Origin: CALBTQ01 sp036725605
GTDB taxonomy: Bacteria > Lernaellota > Lernaellaia > Lernaellales > Lernaellaceae
Length of the DNA: 64,000 bases
Direction: 5' to 3'
Assembly: GCA_036725605.1 (NCBI GenBank)
Contig: DAIMDW010000010.1
Coordinates: 1-64,000 of the forward strand
The notes beneath the pieces are model-generated. The model made no database searches. It was not told the origin of the DNA and saw only the letters and a list, made by a program, of their open reading frames with translations. Shown one piece after another: positions 36,026 through 44,114 of this stretch; the first letter of the stretch is position 1, and each line of letters begins with the position of its first letter. The position numbers were made by a program, and so were the translations under genes.

Positions 36026-37036
36026 CTAGATTTCATCCTCCCAGTCTTCGTCGGCTTCGAAGTCCATCTTCATCACCTGCCCGATCGCCTCGACGATGCC
36101 GTCGGCGTCCATCTTGTAATAGTGAAGCAGGTCGTCCGGATAGCCGACGATGGAGAATTCGTCCTGCAGGCCCAGTTTCTTGAGCACGCAGCCTTTGCCC
36201 GAAGCGGCGATGACGTCGGCCACGGCGCTGCCCATGCCGCTGTAGACGTTGTGGTCTTCGACGGTGATGATGCGCCGGGTTTCCATGACCGCTTCCATGA
36301 TCGCTTCGACGTCGATCGGCTTGATCGTGTGCAGGTCGAGCACCTTGACCGACAACCCTTCGTTGGCGGCCATTTCGGCGGCTTCGACCGCGCCGGGCAC
36401 GGTGCGGCCGGTGGCGATGACGGTGATGTCGGTGCCTTCGCGCAGTTTGATCGCCTTGCCGATTTCGAAGTCGAAACTGTCCATGTTCTTGTGCAGGGGC
36501 GATTCGAAGCTGCGGCCGATGCGGATGTACACCGGGCCGTCCCACTCCATGGCGGCGACGACCGCGCGGGCGGTTTCGTAGGCGTCGGCCGGGGCGATGA
36601 CGGTCATGCCGGACATGGCGCGCATGACGGCGAGGTCTTCGGTGCAATGGTGGGTGGTGCCCGCCTGTCCGAAGGACGTGCCGCTGTGGGTGGCGATGAT
36701 CTTCACGTTGCGTTTCTGGTAGCACACGTCGGTGCGCACGTGCTCGGCGCAACGCAGGGCCGCGAAGGCGGCGAAGGTGGACACGACCGGCAGCAATCCG
36801 GAAGCGGCCATGCCCGAGGCCATACCGAACAGGTTCATTTCGGCGATGCCGACGTTGAAGAACCGGTCGGGAAAGTCTTTCTGGAAGCGGCCGATTTTGG
36901 TCGAGCCGGCCAGGTCGGCGGTCAGCGCCACGAGGTTTTTATATTCATAACCCAGCTTGGTCAGTACTTCGCCGTAAATTTCGGCTTGGGTCATGTGGTC
37001 CGCATCATCGATGGTCCAGGTCAATCCTTTAGCCAT
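36026..37036 (-). CDS. transketolase, C-terminal (pyrimidine-binding/TPP) subunit
   Basis: 336 residues; the start lies inside the upstream subunit gene (8-bp overlap). Typical transketolase C-subunit features: 'VALTADLAGSTKIGRFQKDFPDRFFNVGIAEMNLFGMASGMAASG' including the catalytic Glu of the TPP site, 'HSGTSFGQAGTTHHCTEDLAVMR' and 'DGPVYIRIGRS', followed by the C-terminal domain 'VITVEDHNVYSGMGSAVADV'-like motif. With the N-subunit it forms a split transketolase of about 70 kDa equivalent, interconverting pentose and hexose phosphates. Confidence 0.93.
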   Translation of the reverse strand: MAKGLTWTIDDADHMTQAEIYGEVLTKLGYEYKNLVALTADLAGSTKIGRFQKDFPDRFFNVGIAEMNLFGMASGMAASGLLPVVSTFAAFAALRCAEHVRTDVCYQKRNVKIIATHSGTSFGQAGTTHHCTEDLAVMRAMSGMTVIAPADAYETARAVVAAMEWDGPVYIRIGRSFESPLHKNMDSFDFEIGKAIKLREGTDITVIATGRTVPGAVEAAEMAANEGLSVKVLDLHTIKPIDVEAIMEAVMETRRIITVEDHNVYSGMGSAVADVIAASGKGCVLKKLGLQDEFSIVGYPDDLLHYYKMDADGIVEAIGQVMKMDFEADEDWEDEI

Positions 37037-37871
37037 TTTTGTACATCCTCCGCAACGAGGCGAGCGCCTGTTTTTTCATTTCTTCATCCAGCCCGGCGTA
37101 GTGCCACTTGGCCAGCCCTTCCATGAAATCGATGCCCTTGCCTTTGATGGTGTTGGCGATAATGACGAAAGGTTTATCCTTTTCCTTGTGCGATTGTTCG
37201 ATGGCGTCGGCGATCTGGTCGAAGTCGTGACCGTCGATTTCCACCGCCTTCCAGCCGAAGGATTCGAATTTTTCCTTGAGCGGTTCGACGCCCATGATTT
37301 CCTCGGTCGGGCCGTCGATGCACAGCTTGTTGCGGTCCACGAAGGTGGTCATGTTGGTTACTTTGAAATGCGCCGCGGCCATGATCGCTTCCCAGTTCGG
37401 GCCGCCGTGCAGCTCGCCGTCGCCCACCACGACGTAGGTGTGATATTTTTTATTTTGCAGCCGGGCGGCCATGGACATGCCGATGCCGATCGACAGACCG
37501 TGTCCCAGCGAGCCGGTCGAGGCGTCGACGCCTTTGACTTTCAGCCAATCCAGATGCATGCCGAAGGGGGAGCCGGTTTTGTTGAAGTCGGCCAACTCCT
37601 TCTGGTCGAAGAAGCCGAGGTCGCCCAGGATGACCGCGTGACCGACGCCGCCGTGGCCCTTGCTCAGGATGAACCGGTCGCGGGTCGGCAGGAGCGGTTT
37701 TTTAGGGTCGAATTTCATGAACTTGTAATACAGTGCCACCATGATGTCCGTCTGGCTCATCGCCCCGCCGATGTGAGCGCCGCCGCAGGTATAAGTCACC
37801 TCGACGATTTGCTCGCGGATGCGCAGCGCCGTTTGTTTGAGTTTCTTCAACTCGGCTGGTTTCAAGGCCAT
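37029..37871 (-). CDS. transketolase, N-terminal (pyrophosphate-binding/TPP) subunit
   Basis: 280 residues; ATG with GGGGAAG upstream. It shows 'YTCGGAHIGGAMSQTDIMVALYYKFM', 'DRFILSKGHGGVGHAVILGDLGFF', 'DASTGSLGHGLSIGIGMSMAARLQ' and the TPP/Mg motif 'VVGDGELHGGPNWEAIMAAAHFKVTNMTTFVDRN' (GDG...N). The split into two subunit genes is common in archaea and many bacteria. A structured upstream leader is described separately. Confidence 0.93.
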   Translation of the reverse strand: MALKPAELKKLKQTALRIREQIVEVTYTCGGAHIGGAMSQTDIMVALYYKFMKFDPKKPLLPTRDRFILSKGHGGVGHAVILGDLGFFDQKELADFNKTGSPFGMHLDWLKVKGVDASTGSLGHGLSIGIGMSMAARLQNKKYHTYVVVGDGELHGGPNWEAIMAAAHFKVTNMTTFVDRNKLCIDGPTEEIMGVEPLKEKFESFGWKAVEIDGHDFDQIADAIEQSHKEKDKPFVIIANTIKGKGIDFMEGLAKWHYAGLDEEMKKQALASLRRMYKNG

Positions 37872-38314
37872 GTTTACTTCCCCATGCAGTTACTGTGATT
37901 GTGGCAACCCGGTTTTTGGGGTCGCCTGGCTCACCTTCGTTTATTTCCATTGCTTTGGATTGCGACAAAGCTCCCCAGGGCCGACCGGCCCTTTCTTTGT
38001 CTGAATAACTAATGTATTCCCTCACACAGAATCGGCGAAGTATAACCCTAACCAGCAAAGAAATCCACCGCCAAAACGCATTTAATCATGAATTTTTTAT
38101 GTTACTTGGTGCTCAAAAGATCGGCCGCCCGCGGAATGTTTCTTATATATAGGAATAATTCTATAATCGTCGTTTGACCATGTCGAGTTTTGGTCTAATT
38201 CCCGTTAACTATAAGGTTAATGTTTTTTCATTCATTGGACGCCGAAATTTCTAACATCCATAAAAAATGGGTATTTTATGATTTTTACGATTTTTGCGAC
38301 GCCGCCGAATGTCA
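37872..38314 (-). other. intergenic leader and promoter region of the split transketolase operon
   Basis: 443 bp without a supportable gene. On the minus strand the 150 bases before the transketolase start can form a compound stem: GACAAAG / CTTTGTC around AGGGCC-GGTC-GGCCCT (37964-38001). A second stem GGCGACCC / GGGTTGCC has an 8-base loop (37903-37926). Further upstream the sequence turns AT-rich, with candidate -10 boxes such as TTATACT near 38040. The structure suggests a regulatory leader, but it matches none of the riboswitch consensus sequences I know. Confidence 0.5.
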
Positions 38315-39472
38315 TTATCGGTTGCGGAAGTATCCTTCCAAACGGTCCATTCCTTCGATTAGGCGTTCAAACGCATTGGCGTACGACAGTCGCAGATAGC
38401 CTTCGCCGCCCGGGCCGAAATCGGTGCCCGGGGTGACCGCCACGTGCGCCTGGTCCAGGATGTCGAAAGCCAGGTCGTAACAGGTGAAGCCATGGGCGGC
38501 GCAGTGGTTTTTCACGTTGCAGAAAACGTAGAAAGCGCCGGTCGGCTCGACGGTGACGCCCAGGCCAATTTCGCGACAGCGTCGCAACACCATGCGCCGG
38601 CGGCGGTCGTACTCGGCGCGCATGCGCGCGGTGTCCTCGTCGCAGCCGAACAACGCGGCGGCGGCGGCCAGTTGCGGGAAGTCGCCGGCCGAGATGAAAA
38701 AGTTCTGCTGCATCTTTTGCACCGGCCGCACCAGCTCGGGCGGAACGATAACGTAGCCCACGCGCCAGCCGGTCATCGCAAAGAGTTTGGAGAAGCCGTT
38801 GACGATAATCGACTCGGCGCACACCTGTCGCGCCGACACCGGTTCTCCTTCGTAAACCAGGCCGTGGTAGATTTCGTCGCTGACCACCGTCGGGCCCAGG
38901 GCGCAGATGGCCTCGAGCCGCGCGCGGTCGATCAGGTTGCCGGTCGGATTCGACGGGCTGTTGACCAGAATTGCCTTGGTGCGCGGCGTGATCTTCGCGG
39001 CGATCATCTCCGGTCGATACTGAAAGCCGTCCTCCTCGAAGACGTCGACGTTGACCACCGTGCCGCCGCCGAACGCGACGATCTGCGGATAGCACGCGTA
39101 ACCGGGGTTGGAGAGAATCACCTCGTCGCCCGGGTCGCACAGCGCGAGGAAGGTCAGCAGCAGCGCCGGGCTCGAGCCGTTGGTGACGATGATCGTCTCC
39201 GGATCGATGTCGGTGCCGTACTGCTGCTTGTGCCAACGGGCGATGGCCTCGCGCAGCTCGCGCCGGCCCATGCTGTGCGTGTAGTGCGTGCGGCCCGCGC
39301 GCAGGCCGTCGACGGCGGCGTCGATCGCGCAGGCGGGGGTGTCGAAGTCGGGCTCGCCGACCTCCATGTGCACCACGTCGACGCCCGCGGCTTCCATCGC
39401 CTGGGCCTTTTCGAGCACTTCCATGACGATGAACGGCGGGATCTCGCGACTCTTGCGGCTGGGTGTGATCAT
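38315..39472 (-). CDS. PLP-dependent class I/II aminotransferase
   Basis: 385 residues; ATG with GGAGG. Fold-type I aminotransferase of the aspartate/AlaT-like subgroup: 'VVHMEVGEPDFDTP', 'THYTHSMGRRELREAIARWH', 'VTNGSSPALLLTFLALCDPGDEVILSNPGYACYP', 'NSPSNPTGNLID', 'VVSDEIYHGLVYEG', PLP-lysine in 'VNGFSKLFAMTGWRVGY', and C-terminal 'VTPGTDFGPGGEGYLRLSYA' with the substrate-binding Arg. It transfers an amino group between an amino acid and a 2-oxo acid; the preferred substrate cannot be settled. It stands alone, with 443 bp after it. Confidence 0.93.
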   Translation of the reverse strand: MITPSRKSREIPPFIVMEVLEKAQAMEAAGVDVVHMEVGEPDFDTPACAIDAAVDGLRAGRTHYTHSMGRRELREAIARWHKQQYGTDIDPETIIVTNGSSPALLLTFLALCDPGDEVILSNPGYACYPQIVAFGGGTVVNVDVFEEDGFQYRPEMIAAKITPRTKAILVNSPSNPTGNLIDRARLEAICALGPTVVSDEIYHGLVYEGEPVSARQVCAESIIVNGFSKLFAMTGWRVGYVIVPPELVRPVQKMQQNFFISAGDFPQLAAAAALFGCDEDTARMRAEYDRRRRMVLRRCREIGLGVTVEPTGAFYVFCNVKNHCAAHGFTCYDLAFDILDQAHVAVTPGTDFGPGGEGYLRLSYANAFERLIEGMDRLEGYFRNR

Positions 39473-39669
39473 GATTCCTCCGGTCCCATCTTTTTAACAC
39501 AGTCGCGACGGTGAACAAAAGCGCTTTGACGAGAACGGTCAAGGGCTGGACGTATCCGATATCGAAATAGCGGCGTCATTTTCTTCCGTTAAGTGAAGAT
39601 GACAGCGCGGCGAACCCCTGCTAAGATAGCGCCGCGAAGTGAGTGAACGACATTATGCGGAGAATAAAC

Positions 39670-40761
39670 ATGCGACGTGCGATATTGATGGCGGTCCTGG
39701 TGGTTCTGGCGGCGGCGACGTTGGCGCAGGCCGCGTCCATCGAGGATATTCAGCGGGCGAACGAGGAACGGGGCGCGACCTGGACGGCCGATTACAACGA
39801 AGCCTGGTACATGCACGAATATCACGGCTGGTACGCGCCGACGCTCCAGTTGCCGGCGTTGACGGGCCGCGAGAATTATTTCGTGCCGCGCAAGAGCCCG
39901 CTGGACTTGCCGACCACGTTGGACTGGCGCGATTATCAGGGCGTGAATTTCGTCACCTCTCCGAAGAACCAGTATAGCTGCGGTTCGTGCTGGGCCTTCG
40001 CGACGACCGGGCCGATCGAAAGCCACATCGCGATCGCGGAGAACTGGCCGGATCCGCGCATCGATTTGTCCGAGCAGCAGATGCTCTCGTGCGACAACAG
40101 CCCGGGGAACATGGGTTGCGGCGGCGGCTTCACCACCACGTCCTTCGAGTTTGCGAAAAACACGGGCTTGTTCGACGAGGAATGCCTGCCCTATCACGCC
40201 AGCGACACGTGGCCGTGCGACGACCGGTGTTCGGACTGGGCCGAGCGGTTGTTCAAGATCGACGATTGGCAGGTGGTCAGCGTGGTCTCCAATCCCGACC
40301 TGATCATGGAGGCGCTGCAGTACGGGCCGGTGGGCACGAGCTTTACGATCTACGAAGATTTCTACGCCTATTCGGGCGGCATTTACGACACGATGATCGC
40401 GATCCCGCAGGGCTTCCACGCGGTGACGATCGTCGGCTACGACGCGACGCAGGAATACTGGATCTGCAAAAACTCCTGGGGTGACGACTGGGGCGAAGAC
40501 GGCTTCTTCCGCATCAAGTGGGGCGCCGCGGCGATCGGCATCTTTACAATCATGCCCTTGTACACTTCCCAGGGCTTGGGGCCGGAACCCGATGACGACG
40601 ACGTGACCGACGACGATGACGACGACGCGGTCGACGATGACGACGACGATGACGACGATGACAGTGGCACGGACGACGATGACGACTCCGGCAACACCTA
40701 CGATGATGATGACGACGCTGACGATGACGATGATGACAATGACAGCGGCGGGTGCAGTTGA
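39670..40761 (+). CDS. secreted C1 (papain-like) cysteine protease with Asp-rich tail ending SGGCS
   Basis: 363 residues from the ATG at 39670, which has CGGAG seven bases upstream and starts a clear signal peptide (ILMAVLVVLAAATLAQAA). In-frame starts at 39655 and 39643 exist. The mature enzyme has Q101 and nucleophile C107 in 'NQYSCGSCWAFA', H250 in 'GFHAVTIVGYD' and N268 in 'CKNSWGDDWGEDGFFRIKWG', so the catalytic set is complete. There is no long inhibitory propeptide. After residue 300 comes an acidic tail of D runs ending 'DDNDSGGCS' at the C-terminus, like the 'DSGGGCF' end of the SBBP protein. Probably surface-attached. Confidence 0.9.
   Translation: MRRAILMAVLVVLAAATLAQAASIEDIQRANEERGATWTADYNEAWYMHEYHGWYAPTLQLPALTGRENYFVPRKSPLDLPTTLDWRDYQGVNFVTSPKNQYSCGSCWAFATTGPIESHIAIAENWPDPRIDLSEQQMLSCDNSPGNMGCGGGFTTTSFEFAKNTGLFDEECLPYHASDTWPCDDRCSDWAERLFKIDDWQVVSVVSNPDLIMEALQYGPVGTSFTIYEDFYAYSGGIYDTMIAIPQGFHAVTIVGYDATQEYWICKNSWGDDWGEDGFFRIKWGAAAIGIFTIMPLYTSQGLGPEPDDDDVTDDDDDDAVDDDDDDDDDDSGTDDDDDSGNTYDDDDDADDDDDDNDSGGCS
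40591..40755. repeat. Asp-rich coding repeat (protease C-terminal tail)
   Basis: GAC/GAT-rich stretch encoding about 55 residues, mainly Asp with V, T, S and N spacers, ending just before SGGCS. It corresponds to the C-terminal stalk of the SBBP protein. Confidence 0.85.
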
Positions 40762-40804
40762 GCGAAGACGATTGAGCGAAGCGAAATCCCGCCACAGGCG
40801 GGAC

Positions 40805-40837
40805 GATGACGACAATGACAGCGGCGGATGCAGTTGA
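40805..40837 (+). pseudogene. duplicated fragment of the protease C-terminal tail
   Basis: 33 bp repeating the last 33 bp of the protease gene (40729-40761) with two changes, again encoding DDDNDSGGCS and stop. It lies 76 bp downstream, so it is out of register with the gene and carries no start. It looks like the residue of a small tandem duplication or of a longer ancestral tail cut short by a stop. Confidence 0.7.
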
Positions 40838-40856
40838 TTCGTAACTGACGGAAACG

Positions 40857-40894
40857 AAAACCGGGAAGCCCTAATCACGCTTCCCGGTTTTTTT
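40857..40894. terminator. bidirectional rho-independent terminator
   Basis: AAAACCGGGAAGC - 9-base loop - GCTTCCCGGTTTTTTT. The stem of 9 GC-rich pairs is extended by A:T pairs, with T-runs on both strands. It separates the protease gene (plus) from the end of the nine-gene zinc-ribbon operon (minus) and serves both. Confidence 0.92.
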
Positions 40895-40899
40895 GTGGC

Positions 40900-41337
40900 T
40901 CAGGGCAGGTCGTCGGGAATGCTTTCGTCGTATGGACTTTCATTGCGGTCGTTCGCCGGCGTTTGTTCCTCCTGGGACGGAAAACCGCCGCAGGCGGGCG
41001 CATCGGCTTCCTCGACATCCTCCTCGTCTTCCTCCATGTCCTCGTCGAATTCCATTTCCTCGAAACTGGTCGGATAGTCCACCGACGGTGGAGTGACGAC
41101 CGTTTTGATCGTACCCAGAAACAACCAAAAAACCAGCAGGACAAGCGACACGATCAGGACGCAGCCTCTGAGAGAGAGTTTTTTACGCGACGAGTCGGCA
41201 AGGTCGATCGCTTCCGGGCCGTCCAACGCGGGGAACGGATCGTCCGTTTTTTCCGGCGCGTTCGAACGTCCGCAAGCGGGGCAGACCGTCTCGTTTTGCG
41301 TCAGTGGGGCGCGACAATGGCGGCAATAATCGATCAT
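40900..41337 (-). CDS. zinc-ribbon single-pass membrane protein with acidic tail (operon gene 9)
   Basis: 145 residues; the start ATG overlaps the upstream stop as ATGA. One zinc ribbon at the N-terminus (CRHCRAPL...CPACGRS), a polar stretch, one membrane helix (GCVLIVSLVLLVFWLFLG) and a very acidic C-terminal tail ('FEEMEFDEDMEEDEEDVEEAD'). It lacks the second ribbon and the YLP-type domain of the other members, so it is an accessory or reduced member. Last gene of the operon before the shared terminator. Function unknown. Confidence 0.75.
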   Translation of the reverse strand: MIDYCRHCRAPLTQNETVCPACGRSNAPEKTDDPFPALDGPEAIDLADSSRKKLSLRGCVLIVSLVLLVFWLFLGTIKTVVTPPSVDYPTSFEEMEFDEDMEEDEEDVEEADAPACGGFPSQEEQTPANDRNESPYDESIPDDLP

Positions 41338-42128
41338 GGCCAACCTCGCAATAAAGAGAATGCGCCGAGGTCGTAGCCGATTTTCGCCAGCAGCGAAGCG
41401 AAGATCAAAAAGGCGATGAGCAATTTGTAATTGATGCCGACGTGGGCAATTTCGCCGTGCGCGTCGCCGGTGCGGCCGTTGAGCAACATGGTGTATTCGC
41501 GCCGTTTGTATTGATAACGCACTTCCCAGACCGGCTGATAAACAAGCTGCGCGGTCCAGTCGGAAGCATGGACGCGCAAGGCCAGCTTGTCGGCGCTCAC
41601 GCCGGGCAGAGTAAGACGAATGGCGGTCGTTTCCTCGTCGCGCAACAAATCATGCGCCGGCGCCATCGCTTCGTCGGCGGTCACGGTGACTTGTTGCCGT
41701 TCATGCGAGCCAAGCGCCAGTTCGGTCAGCGGCTTGGCCTTGTCCGCCGGGAAGGGGAATACCGTCAAGCCTTCGCCGGCCGCTTCGTAGGCCGGGACGA
41801 ACAAATCGTTGTGTCGATCGCGACGGGTCCCCCGGATCATGCGCGGCGTCGTGACGGCGAGAAAAGAGAGGAGTCCGTGCGCGCGCTCAGGTGAAAGATA
41901 ATCGGCGATCCGCGCAGTCCATTTCGTTTCCGTGTCGACACTCACTCGCCAGAAAGGCAGATAAACGTCGCGCAAAGACAACAATTCGAAATGATGCAAG
42001 GGGTCCAGGCGCAGCAATCGACGACGCCATTCGGGTTTGATGAAAAGCCGTTCGTACACGGCTGCCGCCTGCTCGCGCGTCAGGAGAAAGGGGATGACGG
42101 TCGGCGGCAATTCCTGTACTCGGCTCAT
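41334..42128 (-). CDS. zinc-ribbon-family relative lacking ribbons (operon gene 8)
   Basis: 264 residues. It has the domain of the family without the N-terminal zinc ribbons: 'VIPFLLTREQAAAVYERLFIKPEWRRRLLRLDPLHHFELLSLRDVYLPFWRVSV', then the second block 'LVYQPVWEVRYQYKRREYTMLLNGRTGDAHGE', and a C-terminal membrane helix ('LLIAFLIFASLLAKIGYDL'). The NGRTG motif corresponds to the 'NGQTG' box of its neighbours. The missing metal sites suggest it pairs with gene 9, which has little besides a ribbon and a helix and overlaps it by 4 bp. Function unknown. Confidence 0.72.
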   Translation of the reverse strand: MSRVQELPPTVIPFLLTREQAAAVYERLFIKPEWRRRLLRLDPLHHFELLSLRDVYLPFWRVSVDTETKWTARIADYLSPERAHGLLSFLAVTTPRMIRGTRRDRHNDLFVPAYEAAGEGLTVFPFPADKAKPLTELALGSHERQQVTVTADEAMAPAHDLLRDEETTAIRLTLPGVSADKLALRVHASDWTAQLVYQPVWEVRYQYKRREYTMLLNGRTGDAHGEIAHVGINYKLLIAFLIFASLLAKIGYDLGAFSLLRGWP

Positions 42129-42159
42129 GATCCAACCCGTTTGGTCACGTTGCGTGCGC

Positions 42160-43113
42160 TCAGGCGCATTTAAATAATATCAGCATAAATATTAACCATA
42201 TAGCACAGGCGCCAAGAACGAATTTTAATGGGTGGATGGAAAAATCCTGAGGCGCCTCGACATCTTCGATCAGGCCGCTGATCAGCAACCGCTTAGGCCA
42301 ACCGAACAGGTCTTTGTATTGCACCTCCCACAGCGGCAGGTAGATCGTTCGGGTCGAGAGTTGTTTGACGCTCGCTTTCGTCTTTTGAACCGAGGCTTTA
42401 TAGGACAAGTGGTTGCGAAAATCCTGCAGGGTGAGTTTTTTAAGAACGGTCTCCGCATCGATTTTCGCTTGGGCGCCGTCAGTCGCCGGGATCACCTGGT
42501 CGCACAGTTTTTCCAGCGAGTCGTTGACCGGCACGATGTTGTTGATCGGCAAGGTGCTCAATGGACCCAATAAGCGTTTTCGGTAGGGCGCTATGTCGAA
42601 CAGCGGAACCTTGAAGTCCTCGAACTCCTGCAAGTAGCGGTCGTCGGTTTTGGCAAACTGTAATTGACTGGTCTTGAGGTAGGTGTAATCGACGCTGCCA
42701 ATGCCCTTGGCCAGCAGATAGGGCAAATAGAGCCGGCGGATTTTCACGGCCCGTTTGGGATTGGGCCTCTCGGGATCGATGTTGATGAACCAGGTTTTCG
42801 CTTTGACGATTCTCTTCAGTTCATGAAAGGGAACGGTGAACGGCAGATAGCCCGGCGGTTCCTGCGTGAGCGCTTCCGGCGGCGGGTCGAGCACGCTTAC
42901 GGCGCTGCAATAAGGACAGACGAACATGCGGCGCACGGGATCGTATTGCATTTCCGCGCCGCAGGCCTCGCAGTTGGAGGGCGTCATCTCGACCTTGCCG
43001 TTGTCGGCGAGGCGCGCGTCGACGGCGATCTTCTTCGCTTTGATTGCGCCGCACGACGGGCACCGGTTTTCCCCCGCTTCGATTTTGTGACCGCAGTTAG
43101 GACAGGTGTTCAT
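42160..43113 (-). CDS. double zinc-ribbon membrane protein (operon gene 7)
   Basis: 317 residues. Ribbon 1 'CPNCGHKIEAGENRCPSCG' (residues 4-22), ribbon 2 'CEACGAEMQYDPVRRMFVCPYC' (about 48-69), then 'YLPFTVPFHELKRIV', 'IRRLYLPYLLAKGIGSVDY', a second 'IYLPLWEVQYKDLFGWPKRLLISG' block and a C-terminal helix (FVLGACAIWLIFMLILF). The NGQTG box is eroded to 'ISGLIE'. The DNA of ribbon 2 is nearly identical to that of the upstream gene although the rest is far less similar. Start at ATG 43113 directly before the first ribbon. Confidence 0.78.
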   Translation of the reverse strand: MNTCPNCGHKIEAGENRCPSCGAIKAKKIAVDARLADNGKVEMTPSNCEACGAEMQYDPVRRMFVCPYCSAVSVLDPPPEALTQEPPGYLPFTVPFHELKRIVKAKTWFINIDPERPNPKRAVKIRRLYLPYLLAKGIGSVDYTYLKTSQLQFAKTDDRYLQEFEDFKVPLFDIAPYRKRLLGPLSTLPINNIVPVNDSLEKLCDQVIPATDGAQAKIDAETVLKKLTLQDFRNHLSYKASVQKTKASVKQLSTRTIYLPLWEVQYKDLFGWPKRLLISGLIEDVEAPQDFSIHPLKFVLGACAIWLIFMLILFKCA

Positions 43114-43128
43114 GGCAAAACTCTTGTT

Positions 43129-44103
43129 TCATCCGGCAAAGAAATGTTTGATCAACATCGCGCCAAGCGTAAAGCACAAGATCGCGGCCAGAATCATCCA
43201 TAAATAGCCGGACGAACCGGGCGTGGAAAGGTGAACGGTTTCGGCCGGTTGATCTTTCACGCCTTTCACCATGGCTCGATGGGTAAGGAACCACCCTTTG
43301 TGGCGCACCTCCCAAAACGGCAGATAGACCATCCTGACCGACATTTGCTGCACGTCCGCTGTGGACGAATGGACGGTTGTGTCCGACGGTATCTGATTTT
43401 CAAAACCGACGATGGTTTCGTTTTTGAACATCACCTCCGCGCTTTTTTTGGCGTCGGGAATTTCGGTCGGTTTCACTACCAGGTCGCACAGTTTTTCCAA
43501 CGTCGCGGTGACCGGTGCGATGCCTTCCTCGGAAAAGCTACGATAAGAATTCAGGTCGACGTGCCGATATTTTCTCACCGAGGAGAGGGGAATCAGAACG
43601 TTCTCGAAAACGTGATGGTATGTGTCTTTGTTGCGTGTTCGGATGAACGCCGCCTTTTCCGAATATTCATAGCGTACCCGGCCGACGCCGTTGAGCAGGA
43701 GGAACGGCAGGTAGAGACGACGCACGCTTAACTGCCGTTTGGGATCGGCGCGCGCAGGATCGATTTCGTCCAGTCCGTACTCTTCTCTGACGATTTTTTT
43801 CAGGTCGCGAAATTCGACAGTGAATGGAAAATAGTACGGTGTTTCCTCCGTCGATTGATCCAACACGCTTACGGCGCTGCAATAAGGGCAGACGAACATG
43901 CGGCGTGCGGGATCGTATTGCATTTCCGCGCCGCAGGCCTCGCAGTTGGAGGGCGTCATCTCGACCTTGCCGTTGTCGGCGAGGCGCGCGTCGACGGCGA
44001 TCTTCTTCTGCTTGGGCAATGCACGGGCGGTCGTCGCGCCGCACGACGGGCAACGGTTTTCCTTTATGTCGATTTCGCGACCGCATTCGGGACATTTGCT
44101 CAT
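43129..44103 (-). CDS. double zinc-ribbon membrane protein (operon gene 6)
   Basis: 324 residues. Ribbon 1 'CPECGREIDIKENRCPSCG', a conserved 'KKIAVDARLADNGKVEMTPSN' linker, ribbon 2 'CEACGAEMQYDPARRMFVCPYC', then 'FPFTVEFRDLKKIV', 'VRRLYLPFLLLNGVGRVRYEY', 'MVYLPFWEVRHKGWFLTHRAMVKG' and a C-terminal membrane helix ('YLWMILAAILCFTLGAMLI'). Arranged as the downstream neighbour, from which it differs mainly after ribbon 2. The NGQTG box is replaced by 'VKGVKD'. Fifteen bases separate it from gene 7. Confidence 0.78.
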   Translation of the reverse strand: MSKCPECGREIDIKENRCPSCGATTARALPKQKKIAVDARLADNGKVEMTPSNCEACGAEMQYDPARRMFVCPYCSAVSVLDQSTEETPYYFPFTVEFRDLKKIVREEYGLDEIDPARADPKRQLSVRRLYLPFLLLNGVGRVRYEYSEKAAFIRTRNKDTYHHVFENVLIPLSSVRKYRHVDLNSYRSFSEEGIAPVTATLEKLCDLVVKPTEIPDAKKSAEVMFKNETIVGFENQIPSDTTVHSSTADVQQMSVRMVYLPFWEVRHKGWFLTHRAMVKGVKDQPAETVHLSTPGSSGYLWMILAAILCFTLGAMLIKHFFAG

Positions 44104-44114
44104 TTCATCGCTCG

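Noticed and set aside
37702..38058. Minus-strand open frame through the transketolase leader
   Set aside because: Its 3' part overlaps the transketolase gene in another frame, it has no ribosome site and it crosses two strong hairpins. A structured leader explains the region better. Its peptide ('GRPWGALSQSK') seemed vaguely familiar from spurious translations of RNA elements, but I cannot verify this.
37872..38058. TPP riboswitch before the transketolase genes
   Set aside because: Attractive because transketolase uses TPP, but the CUGAGA and GAUCUGGAUAAUGCCAGCG-type cores are absent.
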